DNA of 11,208 nt from Spirochaetia bacterium (GTDB lineage Bacteria; Spirochaetota; Spirochaetia; PWKH01). The stretch covers positions 1 to 11,208 of the forward strand of contig JAIPFS010000028.1 of assembly GCA_021736545.1 (NCBI GenBank), written 5' to 3'. Below are positions 1-6,973 of the stretch, piece by piece. Position numbers and translations under genes: made by a program. The notes under the pieces are model-generated. The model saw only the letters and a list, made by a program, of their open reading frames with translations, did not search any database and was not told the DNA's origin. Each line of letters begins with the position of its first letter. Position 1 is the stretch's first letter.

Positions 1-971
1 GGGAGGACCAGAAAGCGGCCGGCATAGAGCTTTGCGCGTTCCATCTCCTTTGCTCCGATGCATTTGCCGATCATCACCGCCGCAGCGTTGCCGGTACCGA
101 TGAAGACTACGAAAAAGAGATTCTGTATGGATTCGCTGACATTAGCTGATGCTATGACATCGGTACCCATACGGGCATAGACCATTTTATAGACCACCAT
201 TCCCAAGGCCCAGAAGATTTCATTCAGGATAACCGGGAGGGCGGTGATAAAGAATTTTTTCACATAAGCACGGTCAAAAGAGAGATATTCCCGGATGGAG
301 CCTGCGGCGGGGGTTTTTTTTGCATACGCGATCCAAATGATGATAAGCATGCCGAGACCCCGGGCAGCGGTGGTTGCATAGGCTGCACCGTTCACACCCA
401 TGGCCGGGAAGCCGAAGTTTCCAAAAATCAGCAGATAGTTGAAGAAGGTATTGATGCTTAGGGAGATAGCAGTGGAGATGAGGGGATATTTAGCCAGCTC
501 CACACTCCTGAGGGCCGTGGAGTAGATGAATGAGATCCCCATGAATATATAGCTTACTGCCACAATGCGAAGGTAGCCGATTCCCGCTTCAATAACCGCC
601 GTGTCCGGCGTAAAAAGCCCCATGATTTGCCGCGGGAAGAGAAATGATGCCAGTGCGACAGTAACTGCTCCCAAGGAAGCTGTCATGAGGCCTACTCCCA
701 TGGCTTTATGTATAGATTTCAGGTCTCTGTTTCCCCAGTACTGGGCGATAAAAATGGAGGCGCCGCTCCCTGTCCCAAAAAAGAAGAGGATAGTAAGGAA
801 GAACATCTGGTTCGCCAGTCCGACGCCTGCAATCTGCACCTCACCGAGCTGTCCGATCATCAGCATATCTACAAAAGAGAGGGAGGATATAAGGAGGTTC
901 TGCAGCATGATTGGTCCGGCAATGGATAAAAGGGATGTATAAAAGCGGCGGTCGCCAAGGAGTTCTTTCAT
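1..971 (-). CDS. MATE-family multidrug/metabolite exporter (3' end outside window)
   Basis: Inner-membrane antiporter of the MATE (NorM/DinF-like) family, which exports drugs or metabolites in exchange for Na+ or H+. The visible 323 residues (families are usually about 450) begin MKELLGDRRFYTSLLSIAGP and contain successive hydrophobic helices. Family-like features are the N-terminal IAGPIMLQNLL..SFVDMLMIGQLG block, the loop FIAQYWGNRD, and in the second half the start of the internal repeat (ALPVILNEIFWALGMVVYKM). The C-terminal third lies beyond the left edge. The start ATG (971-969) overlaps the TGA stop of the upstream radical SAM gene (970-968) in an ATGA arrangement, so the two are almost certainly co-transcribed and translationally coupled. 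The substrate cannot be read from the sequence. The family call is secure; drug resistance is only one possible role. Confidence 0.9.
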   Translation of the reverse strand, partial: MKELLGDRRFYTSLLSIAGPIMLQNLLISSLSFVDMLMIGQLGEVQIAGVGLANQMFFLTILFFFGTGSGASIFIAQYWGNRDLKSIHKAMGVGLMTASLGAVTVALASFLFPRQIMGLFTPDTAVIEAGIGYLRIVAVSYIFMGISFIYSTALRSVELAKYPLISTAISLSINTFFNYLLIFGNFGFPAMGVNGAAYATTAARGLGMLIIIWIAYAKKTPAAGSIREYLSFDRAYVKKFFITALPVILNEIFWALGMVVYKMVYARMGTDVIASANVSESIQNLFFVVFIGTGNAAAVMIGKCIGAKEMERAKLYAGRFLVL

Positions 972-3181
972 TTCCGATGTGTCCTTTTCTTGTTCTTATT
1001 TTTCTTATTTCTTGAACCTGAAATTTGTCTTTTTCCCCTTTGTTTTGATCGTACTTGATGGCTCTCTGTCTTTCCGGCTCCCGAAGAGTTGTGACGGTGT
1101 GCCGATATCAGGCAGTCGGGGCAGCTCCCGATCAGATCAGTCCTCCCCGCTTTTTCCAGGGCTTCCCGAACAAGGCTATCATTTTCTCGGCGGTTGAACT
1201 GCAGGAGGGCTCTCTGCAGCCGCTTCTCCCTGCCCCGCGGTACGTAGACATCAGCAAAATTTCTTCCTGGCCGCGGATCGAAGCCAGTGTAGTACATGCA
1301 GGTGGAGACGGTGCCGGGTGTCGGATAAAAATCCTGGGCTTGCTCGGGGATTGTGCCGCTGTGTTTTAGATAGACTGCCAGCTCTGCGGCATCTTGAAGA
1401 GTGGAGCCGGGGTGTCCGGATATGAAATAGGGGATAGTATACTGTTCTTTTCCAATTTTTCTGCTGGTTTCCTTGAAAAGGGATACAAATTCTTCGTAGA
1501 TCTGGACTTTCGGTTTACCCATAGTTTCCAATACCCTCGGAGAGATGTGCTCAGGTGCAATTCGCAGCTGCCCGCTGACGTGATGCCGGCAGAGTTCCTC
1601 CATAAAGGTCTTTCTGACAGCTTTTGGAGCGGCTAGAAGGTGGTCATAGCGAATTCCTGAGCGGATGAAAACTTTTTTTACCTTTGGAAGCGAACGAAGG
1701 CGTCGAAGAATGGTGAGGTACTCCATCTGGTCATCTTCTACAGCTCTGCAGCGCTCGGGGAACAGACACAGAGTCTCTTCACAAGGACCGGATGCCAGCT
1801 GTTTCCGGCATGCTGGTTTTCGAAAGTTTGCGGTCGGACCGCCCACGTCATGGATATATCCTTTGAAAGCGGGGTCTTTGCTCAGCTTGCGGGCCTCATT
1901 TTCCATAGAATCTCCGCTCCGGGATTGAATGATGCGTCCCTGATGGTAGTGGATGGCGCAGAAACTGCAGCTGCCGTAACAGCCGCGATTGCTGGTGATG
2001 CTGAAGCGTACCTCTTCTAATGCCGGTATTCCGCCGGAGCTGTTATAAACTGGATGGGCTTTTCCGGTAAAGGGCAGTTCATAGATACGGTCCATCTCTT
2101 CTGTACTGAGGGGTTCGGCAGGAGGATTCTGCACAATATACCCTCGGCTGTAGGGTTCTGCAAGAATTTCAGGCTTCATGGGGTTATTATGGAGCAGTCT
2201 GAGCTGAACACTTTCAGCAAAGGCTCGTTTCCCCTCCGCAGTCCCTTGATTACTTTTGGGATCGCGCCGGGATACCGCTTCATAGGAAGGCAGCTTGATA
2301 AGCGGCGGGTGCTTCTGGATGATGGGTTCAGCTGCTGTGTCCAGTTCACGTGCATCATTGGAGGTCTGAGTTTCATGGGATCTATGTGATTCTTGTGATT
2401 CAGCAGATGTTCCAGATTCATGAGGTTTTGGGGATTCACTGGATTTATTGGATATAGTCGGCAGTTCAGGTGAAAAAAACAAGGTTCCCGGTATATCGCG
2501 GATATCTCGAATGGGAACTCCATTGCGTAGCTCCCTGCAGACCTGCACAACCGCTTTTTCTGCCATTCCGTAGATCAGAAGGTCTGCTTTTGCATCCAGT
2601 AAGACTGACCGCCGGACTTTTCCTGACCAGTAGTCATAGTGACTTAAGCGCCTGAGGGAGGCTTCAATACCGCCGAGAATGATGGGTGTATCCTTGTAAG
2701 CCTGTTTTAATCGTGATGTATAGGTAATTAGAGCCCTGTCAGGACGAAAACCCGCTTTTCCCCCCGGCGAGTATTGATCTTCAGATCGAGGCTTGTTTGC
2801 TGCGGTGTAGTGCGCGGTCATGGAGTCGAGGTTACCGGAGCTTACCATAAATGCGCAGCGCGGTTTTCCTAATGCGGAGAAATCATCCGTACGATCCCAT
2901 CGGGGTTGGGGAATAATACCTACTCTGAAGCCTGCATGCTCCAGAACGCGGCTGATTACTGCAGTGCCGAAGGAGGAGTGGTCTACATAAGCATCACCAG
3001 AAATTATGATGATATCGCACTGATTCCATCCGCGAGCTGCCATACCGCTTGCTGAAATGGGAAGAAAATTCGAGGCAAGATTTTTTTGAGCCTGGGACTT
3101 CTTAGGAATTGATTGAAGAGGCTGTTTTTTTTCTTTATATGCAGTTTTATATGCAGTTTTTCCCTGTTTAGAATTTTTCAT
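968..3181 (-). CDS. ygiQ: YgiQ-family radical SAM protein (UPF0313)
   Basis: Radical S-adenosylmethionine protein of the YgiQ family, with the usual length (737 aa; E. coli YgiQ is of similar size). The family N-terminal domain begins at about residue 38 (FLPISASGMAARGWNQCD, then SGDAYVDHSSFG). The radical SAM core has the 4Fe-4S motif C401-x3-C405-x2-C408 (GCYGSCSFC). A second conserved cysteine group follows at C458, C467, C472 and C478, and a CPDC pair at about 687-690. The reaction is not established for the family, so no substrate is named. Residues about 243-285 are a Ser/His/Glu-rich low-complexity insert, and the N-terminus carries KTAYKTAY from a perfect 12-bp tandem duplication. The C-terminus is a Lys/Arg/Asn-rich tail. 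The start ATG at 3181 follows an AAAGGGG ribosome binding site. The gene leads a unit with the MATE exporter. Confidence 0.93.
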   Translation of the reverse strand: MKNSKQGKTAYKTAYKEKKQPLQSIPKKSQAQKNLASNFLPISASGMAARGWNQCDIIIISGDAYVDHSSFGTAVISRVLEHAGFRVGIIPQPRWDRTDDFSALGKPRCAFMVSSGNLDSMTAHYTAANKPRSEDQYSPGGKAGFRPDRALITYTSRLKQAYKDTPIILGGIEASLRRLSHYDYWSGKVRRSVLLDAKADLLIYGMAEKAVVQVCRELRNGVPIRDIRDIPGTLFFSPELPTISNKSSESPKPHESGTSAESQESHRSHETQTSNDARELDTAAEPIIQKHPPLIKLPSYEAVSRRDPKSNQGTAEGKRAFAESVQLRLLHNNPMKPEILAEPYSRGYIVQNPPAEPLSTEEMDRIYELPFTGKAHPVYNSSGGIPALEEVRFSITSNRGCYGSCSFCAIHYHQGRIIQSRSGDSMENEARKLSKDPAFKGYIHDVGGPTANFRKPACRKQLASGPCEETLCLFPERCRAVEDDQMEYLTILRRLRSLPKVKKVFIRSGIRYDHLLAAPKAVRKTFMEELCRHHVSGQLRIAPEHISPRVLETMGKPKVQIYEEFVSLFKETSRKIGKEQYTIPYFISGHPGSTLQDAAELAVYLKHSGTIPEQAQDFYPTPGTVSTCMYYTGFDPRPGRNFADVYVPRGREKRLQRALLQFNRRENDSLVREALEKAGRTDLIGSCPDCLISAHRHNSSGAGKTESHQVRSKQRGKRQISGSRNKKNKNKKRTHRK
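3136..3159. repeat. 12-bp perfect tandem duplication inside ygiQ
   Basis: The unit tatatgcagttt occurs twice head to tail (3136-3147 and 3148-3159). Because it is 12 bp long it keeps the reading frame and encodes the repeated KTAY near the N-terminus of the YgiQ protein, before the conserved domain starts. Confidence 0.85.
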
Positions 3182-3302
3182 TCAGCATGCGCCCCTTTGC
3201 AAAGTGCCATATACTATCACGCGTCGGAGCCTGTAGAAAAGAGTCCCTCTGTAATAACCGCTTGATTTTGATAAAAAAAATAATTACGTTGACGTACATA
3301 GT

Positions 3303-3331
3303 TTGACTTCTCATGATCTACATAGTATCTT
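3303..3331 (+). promoter_or_regulatory. Candidate sigma70-type promoter for the glycosidase-like gene
   Basis: TTGACT (3303-3308) and TATCTT (3326-3331) are separated by 17 bp, upstream of the plus-strand gene at 3404. A second overlapping candidate is TTGACG (3289-3294) with CATGAT (3312-3317), also 17 bp apart. The 8-bp sequence TACATAGT occurs at 3295-3302 and again at 3320-3327, bracketing the -35 box and abutting the -10 box. The -10 matches are only 4 of 6, so the call is tentative. I saw no convincing promoter for ygiQ on the opposite strand of this 200-bp gap. Confidence 0.35.
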
Positions 3332-3391
3332 TAAACTTGCAGATATATAGAGTAAGATATGAGACTCATTAGAATATAAGATATTGCGAAC

Positions 3392-3406
3392 AAGGAGATG
3401 CCATTG
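3392..3406 (+). promoter_or_regulatory. Ribosome binding site that favours a TTG start at 3404
   Basis: AAGGAG at 3392-3397 directly touches the ATG at 3398, leaving no room for the ribosome. The in-frame TTG at 3404-3406 lies 6 nt downstream, at normal spacing. The next gene (4956) also starts with TTG followed by GCT/GCA after a well-spaced GAGGAG, which supports TTG use in this genome. Confidence 0.6.
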
Positions 3407-4828
3407 GCAAAAGAGAACGTGCCTTCGGTGCATTTTTATGATCAGGATTTCGTAGAAATCTACGACCGCACTTGGGTGTGGATACAAGATTTCTGGAAAA
3501 CGGCGGATTCGGAGAACGGATTCAAGGGTACTTTTCTCGGATATCCTGATCAGGGTACCTATAATCAATATTATTCCATTATTTCCTCATTTTTTCTGGC
3601 GTACAGCAATGAAAAATATTCCCCTGCACCGATGCTGGACTTTTTTTACAGCATGCAGGAACCTGACGGCGCCATTAGAGGTGAATATTCCATGGAAGAC
3701 GGAAGCCCTGTGTTTCATGAGGATAATCCTGAAGGAGTTCAGCCGCCGCTCTTTTCTTTTGCCGAATTCAATCTCTATCATAAGATGGGAAATAAAAGGC
3801 GTTTGAAAGAAATTGTTCCAGCGCTGCAGTACTATTATCAGTGGCTGGAGAACACATTTAAGCAGGAAAACGGTCTGTATGCCGTACCGCCGGCGGCAAC
3901 CATGATGAACAATGCCGTTGGTGAGCATGTCCGCTATTCCTTGGAGTTCAATACCCAGCAGGCGCTCAATGCCCTATATCTTTCTGCAATCGGTGATATC
4001 CTGAATGATAAAGAACTGAGCTTTCAGTATAAACGCCTCTATTTTACTCTGAAGACCCGTATTAATTCTCTGATGTGGAATCAGGATGACAGTATTTACT
4101 ACAGTCTTGATGAGAATGGGAAGCAGATTTGTGTAAAAACTATTGGTGCTTTCTGGACTCTTCTGGCAGAGATTCCTAATGAGTACCGGGTGGAGGAACT
4201 TATCCGGCACTTGAAAGATCAGGAGTCCTTCGGAACGGAAAACCCGTTTCCCACAATAGCCGTGGATGAGCCGGAATTTTCTGAGAATGGTGAAGGTTAT
4301 CATGGTTCAGTAGTTCCTTTTCTGACTTATATGGTTATTAAAGGACTTGAACGGTATCAGCGTTATGATTTTGCCAGGGAATGCGCCATTCGGCATCTGT
4401 ATTTTATGCTGGATACTCTGCATCCCGATGGGAAAGAGATTGGGGATGTCTACGAAGCCTATAAACCGCTTCAGGAAGGTGCCCCTGTGTGGACTGGGCA
4501 TCCGGAATTCCCGAGAAAAAAATTCCTGCCCATGGTGGGAATCTCCACCATCACCATGATGATAGAGAACGTCTTAGGTTTTGAAATTAGTCTCCCCAAA
4601 AAGACAGTTGACTGGGTTATGCCGACCTTGGAAGCTATGGGAATTGAAAACTTATCTCTGAAGCGAAACTTGATAACTGTACTTAGCAGCAAGAATCTAA
4701 GGGGATGGGAAATTCGCTTGGAATCGGAAAAACTCTACTATTTTACCATTGATATACTGGATGAAAAGAAAAACAAAACGCTTCCTATCCCTTCCGGAAA
4801 ATGTTCTATGCTCATTGATAAGTTATAG
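3404..4828 (+). CDS. MGH1-like / GH63-GH37-related glycosidase domain protein
   Basis: Cytoplasmic protein (no signal peptide) of about 474 aa that looks like an (alpha/alpha)6-barrel glycosidase of the trehalase/mannosylglycerate hydrolase group (GH37/GH63, MGH1-like). Numbering from the ATG at 3398: FLGYPDQGTYNQYYS (46-60) resembles the aromatic substrate-entrance segment. EFNTQQALNALYLSAIGD (183-200) matches the helix after the usual catalytic-acid loop. GYHGSVVPFLTYMVIKGLERY (300-320) and DVYEAYKP (350-357, E353) match the late barrel helices and the usual catalytic-base loop. The SPRWD-type acid motif of the family is not evident, so activity and sugar are unknown. I choose the TTG at 3404: AAGGAG (3392-3397) abuts the ATG at 3398 with no spacing but sits 6 nt before this TTG. 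The gene is followed 127 bp later by the DjlA-like gene on the same strand. Confidence 0.75.
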   Translation: MAKENVPSVHFYDQDFVEIYDRTWVWIQDFWKTADSENGFKGTFLGYPDQGTYNQYYSIISSFFLAYSNEKYSPAPMLDFFYSMQEPDGAIRGEYSMEDGSPVFHEDNPEGVQPPLFSFAEFNLYHKMGNKRRLKEIVPALQYYYQWLENTFKQENGLYAVPPAATMMNNAVGEHVRYSLEFNTQQALNALYLSAIGDILNDKELSFQYKRLYFTLKTRINSLMWNQDDSIYYSLDENGKQICVKTIGAFWTLLAEIPNEYRVEELIRHLKDQESFGTENPFPTIAVDEPEFSENGEGYHGSVVPFLTYMVIKGLERYQRYDFARECAIRHLYFMLDTLHPDGKEIGDVYEAYKPLQEGAPVWTGHPEFPRKKFLPMVGISTITMMIENVLGFEISLPKKTVDWVMPTLEAMGIENLSLKRNLITVLSSKNLRGWEIRLESEKLYYFTIDILDEKKNKTLPIPSGKCSMLIDKL

Positions 4829-4955
4829 GAAGTTATTGCAAATCTCCGATTATAGATTGAAGATACAGAATAAAGATTAAAGGTTACAGATCCAAATAAA
4901 AGCTTCCAGCTTACGCGGAGCTTACTGAATAGAAATGAACTGAGGAGATAGCGCT

Positions 4956-5792
4956 TTGGCTTGGATTGGAAAAATAATTGGCGGGACGGTAGGCCTTTTC
5001 ATGGGCGGCCCCCTGGGGATGATAGCTGGGGCAGCCTTCGGACATATGATAGACTCCACAGGTGAAGGCCAGGCCGGGCAGGGAACCGGAAATCAACGTC
5101 GTATCTGGGAAGAACAGCAGAGAAGAAGACAAGGAGGACCGTTTTCACAAAGTGCAGGGACTGCTTTTTCAGCTGATCGAAGACAGCAGCAGTCTCAGAT
5201 GGTCTTTTTTGTTGGAGCTTTCTCCATGCTGGCAAAGATTGCGTCCGCCGATGGTTCTATTTCTCAAGCGGAGCGGAAGAAAGTTGAGGAGTTTGTTAAC
5301 CAGGATTTGCGGCTTTACGGCCAGAGCAAGGAAGCAGCGCTTCGTATTTTTGAAACAGCCTTGAATGAAAAGGGGTCATTTCATGAATTTGCTCAGCAGT
5401 ATTATCAGCAGTTCCGCAATGAAAATCAGATGCTCCAGCTGATGATTGATATCATGTATCGGGTTGCCCTGGCTGACGGACGAATGACTTCGGCTGAAGA
5501 TAAACTGATCTCTTCCGCTGCTCAGATTTTCCATCTGCCGGAGAGCATCATAGATATGATTCGAAAACGCTATATGAAAAATGTATCAGGTAAAACCTAC
5601 GCGGTACTCGGCGTTTCTCCCGATGCAAGTGATGATGAGATAAAAAAAGCCTATCGAAAACTTGTAAGTGATTATCATCCCGACAAAATTGCTTCAAAAG
5701 GGCTTCCTGATGAATTTAATAAATTTGCTGAGGAAAAGTTCAGAGAAGTGCAGACTGCATATGAAGAAATCCGTGAAGAGCGGAGCTTCTAA
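4956..5792 (+). CDS. djlA: DjlA-like co-chaperone: membrane anchor, TerB domain, C-terminal J domain
   Basis: Hsp70 (DnaK) co-chaperone of the DjlA type, likely anchored at the inner membrane with its J domain in the cytoplasm. Residues 1-32 are a glycine-rich hydrophobic anchor ([20 protein letters not shown]), closely resembling the N-terminus of E. coli DjlA. A hydrophilic Gln/Arg/Gly-rich linker follows (about 34-80). Residues about 82-200 form a TerB-like helical domain with two ADG motifs (ASADGSIS near 98, ALADGRMT near 173). A J domain occupies 214-276 ([20 protein letters not shown]), with the HPD triad that stimulates DnaK ATPase at 241-243. The 278-aa length fits the family. The start is TTG at 4956, preceded by GAGGAG (4942-4947) at 8 nt; no ATG is better placed. 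Its client is not visible from the neighbours. It may be co-transcribed with the glycosidase-like gene. Confidence 0.88.
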   Translation: MAWIGKIIGGTVGLFMGGPLGMIAGAAFGHMIDSTGEGQAGQGTGNQRRIWEEQQRRRQGGPFSQSAGTAFSADRRQQQSQMVFFVGAFSMLAKIASADGSISQAERKKVEEFVNQDLRLYGQSKEAALRIFETALNEKGSFHEFAQQYYQQFRNENQMLQLMIDIMYRVALADGRMTSAEDKLISSAAQIFHLPESIIDMIRKRYMKNVSGKTYAVLGVSPDASDDEIKKAYRKLVSDYHPDKIASKGLPDEFNKFAEEKFREVQTAYEEIREERSF

Positions 5793-5843
5793 AGTTTTAA
5801 GTAAGTTTTTTTGAGAAGTATTCAACTGGAAGTTCTGAACAGG

Positions 5844-5869
5844 TAGACGGCTGGAATAGACGGCTGGAA
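5844..5869. repeat. 13-bp perfect tandem duplication
   Basis: tagacggctggaa occurs twice head to tail (5844-5856 and 5857-5869) in the gap between the convergent djlA-like and recR genes. I see no hairpin terminator for either gene in this 134-bp gap. Confidence 0.85.
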
Positions 5870-5890
5870 CGGGTTTTATTTATTTGGCGC

Positions 5891-5936
5891 AATCACCAAT
5901 AACTGGCTCAATCATCAATAACTGGCTCAATCATCG
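5891..5936. repeat. 19-bp tandem repeat at the 3' end of recR
   Basis: The unit aatcatcaataactggctc is present at 5910-5928, with one mismatch at 5891-5909, and a third partial copy starts at 5929 (aatcatc) inside the last recR codons. The recR stop codon (5929-5927) lies at the edge of the middle copy. It looks like a duplication of the gene end into the non-coding flank. Three adjacent copies without spacers are not a CRISPR. Confidence 0.8.
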
Positions 5937-6553
5937 TCCACATTTACCCTGCCTCTGAGTGATCTGGTCAGGGTTATCCTATCAGCATACTCCAAATCTC
6001 CTCCAACAGGCAGTCCGGACGCTAAACGTGTTGTTCTAATGCGCTTTGTATTTCCCTCAGCATCGGAAAGTTGAATATCCTTCAGCAGGTGGGACAGATA
6101 CAGGGCTGTCGTATCTCCCTCTTCCGTAGGATTTGTGGCGATAATTATTTCAGTGATGCTATCCTTCTTTATTCGATTTATCAGTTTTCCGAACTGAAGC
6201 TGATCAGGCCCTATCCCGTCCAGAGGCGAAATAACTCCATTCAGCACATGGAAAAGACCATCATAGGCGCCTGTTCCGTCGATGCTTATAACATCCTGAG
6301 GCTCTTCTACCACGCAGATTGTGTTACGATTACGGCTCTGATCAGTGCAGATTCTGCAAGGATCCTGCTCAGTAAATGAACCGCAGATTGAGCAGCGGTG
6401 TATTTTCTTTTGAATCTGTTCCACAGCTGATGCCAAATGGCGATTAAACTCTTCATCAGTCTGCAGCAGATAATAAGCAATACGGGCGGCGCTTTTCTTC
6501 CCGATGCCTGGTAGTTTTGAAAAGTCCTGTATTAACTCTTCCAGTGCGTTCAT
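5927..6553 (-). CDS. recR: Recombination mediator protein RecR
   Basis: RecR works with RecF/RecO to load RecA on gapped or SSB-coated DNA in recombinational repair; it forms a ring on DNA. All family parts are present in 208 aa. A helix-hairpin-helix covers about 11-28 (LPGIGKKSAARIA). A C4 zinc finger is formed by C54, C57, C66 and C69 (CSICGSF..CRIC). A Toprim domain follows at about 78-170 (VVEEPQDVISID, ATNPTEEGD), and the C-terminal segment TRLASGLPVGGDLEYAD lies at 175-191. The start ATG at 6553 follows AGAGG (6564-6560) at 6 nt. It is the last gene of the dnaX-ybaB-recR unit, 78 bp after ybaB. The last codons lie in a 19-bp tandem repeat; the GDLEYADRITL block is intact, so the protein looks functional. 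Confidence 0.97.
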   Translation of the reverse strand: MNALEELIQDFSKLPGIGKKSAARIAYYLLQTDEEFNRHLASAVEQIQKKIHRCSICGSFTEQDPCRICTDQSRNRNTICVVEEPQDVISIDGTGAYDGLFHVLNGVISPLDGIGPDQLQFGKLINRIKKDSITEIIIATNPTEEGDTTALYLSHLLKDIQLSDAEGNTKRIRTTRLASGLPVGGDLEYADRITLTRSLRGRVNVDDD

Positions 6554-6619
6554 GCTGTACCTCTTACAGGGGAGATAAATACTGTGAGTGCTGATTGCAT
6601 CGTCGGTTCTTCATTACTG

Positions 6620-6641
6620 TTCTATGAGCTTCTATGAGCTT
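6620..6641. repeat. 10-bp tandem duplication across the ybaB stop codon
   Basis: tctatgagct is repeated at 6621-6630 and 6631-6640. The ybaB stop codon (TAG, 6634-6632) lies in the right-hand copy, so the second copy is non-coding and the protein end is unchanged by it. Confidence 0.75.
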
Positions 6642-6973
6642 GGGAATCCGCCGGGGAAACCGGGCATTCCTCCTGGCATTCCACCGGTCATGCCGGCTGC
6701 TTCAGACTGCATCTTCTCTTTAACATTCTGCATTGCTGAATTGAAAGCAGCAAGTATCAGATCCTGAAGCATAGAAACGTCATCAGGATCCACTATTTCC
6801 GGAGCTATACTGACCTGTTCGATCTCCATAGCTCCATTCATATCAATTTTCACCATACCTCCTCCAGAAGAACCGGATGCATGTATGTCTTTCATCTTTT
6901 CTTGAATATCTTTGAACTGAGACTGAAGATTATTCAAGTTCTTCAGCAGTTCCATTGGATCCATTGTACCCAT
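6632..6973 (-). CDS. ybaB: YbaB/EbfC-family nucleoid-associated protein
   Basis: Small DNA-binding protein (113 aa) of the YbaB/EbfC family, thought to act as a dimer on the nucleoid; Borrelia EbfC is a characterised DNA-binding member. Features are an N-terminal amphipathic helix (MELLKNLNNLQSQFKDIQEKM), the central strands ending MVKIDMNGAMEIEQVSIAPEIVDPDD, and a helix LQDLILAAFNSAMQNVKEKMQ. The tail is Gly/Met/Pro-rich (GGMPGGMPGFPGGF), as often seen. The frame extends upstream to 7000, but I choose ATG 6973 because GGAGG (6986-6982) lies 8 nt before it. The start overlaps the end of dnaX by 44 bp in another frame, which suggests coupling to dnaX translation. Gene order dnaX-ybaB-recR is the conserved one. 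Confidence 0.93.
   Translation of the reverse strand: MGTMDPMELLKNLNNLQSQFKDIQEKMKDIHASGSSGGGMVKIDMNGAMEIEQVSIAPEIVDPDDVSMLQDLILAAFNSAMQNVKEKMQSEAAGMTGGMPGGMPGFPGGFPSS

Noticed and set aside
601..942. 113-codon plus-strand open frame inside the MATE gene
   Set aside because: The opposite strand encodes a clear MATE protein through the whole stretch; the plus-strand peptide has no recognisable domain and no ribosome binding site.
2176..2550. 124-codon minus-strand frame inside ygiQ
   Set aside because: It is a shadow of the low-complexity part of ygiQ in another frame, without any domain.
4889..4912. Inverted repeat aagct..agctt upstream of the djlA-like gene as a terminator
   Set aside because: The stem is bulged and no T-run follows; it may be incidental.
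5891..5936. Short repeats that might suggest a CRISPR array
   Set aside because: The copies are directly adjacent with no spacers, imperfect, and only two full units; there are no cas genes.
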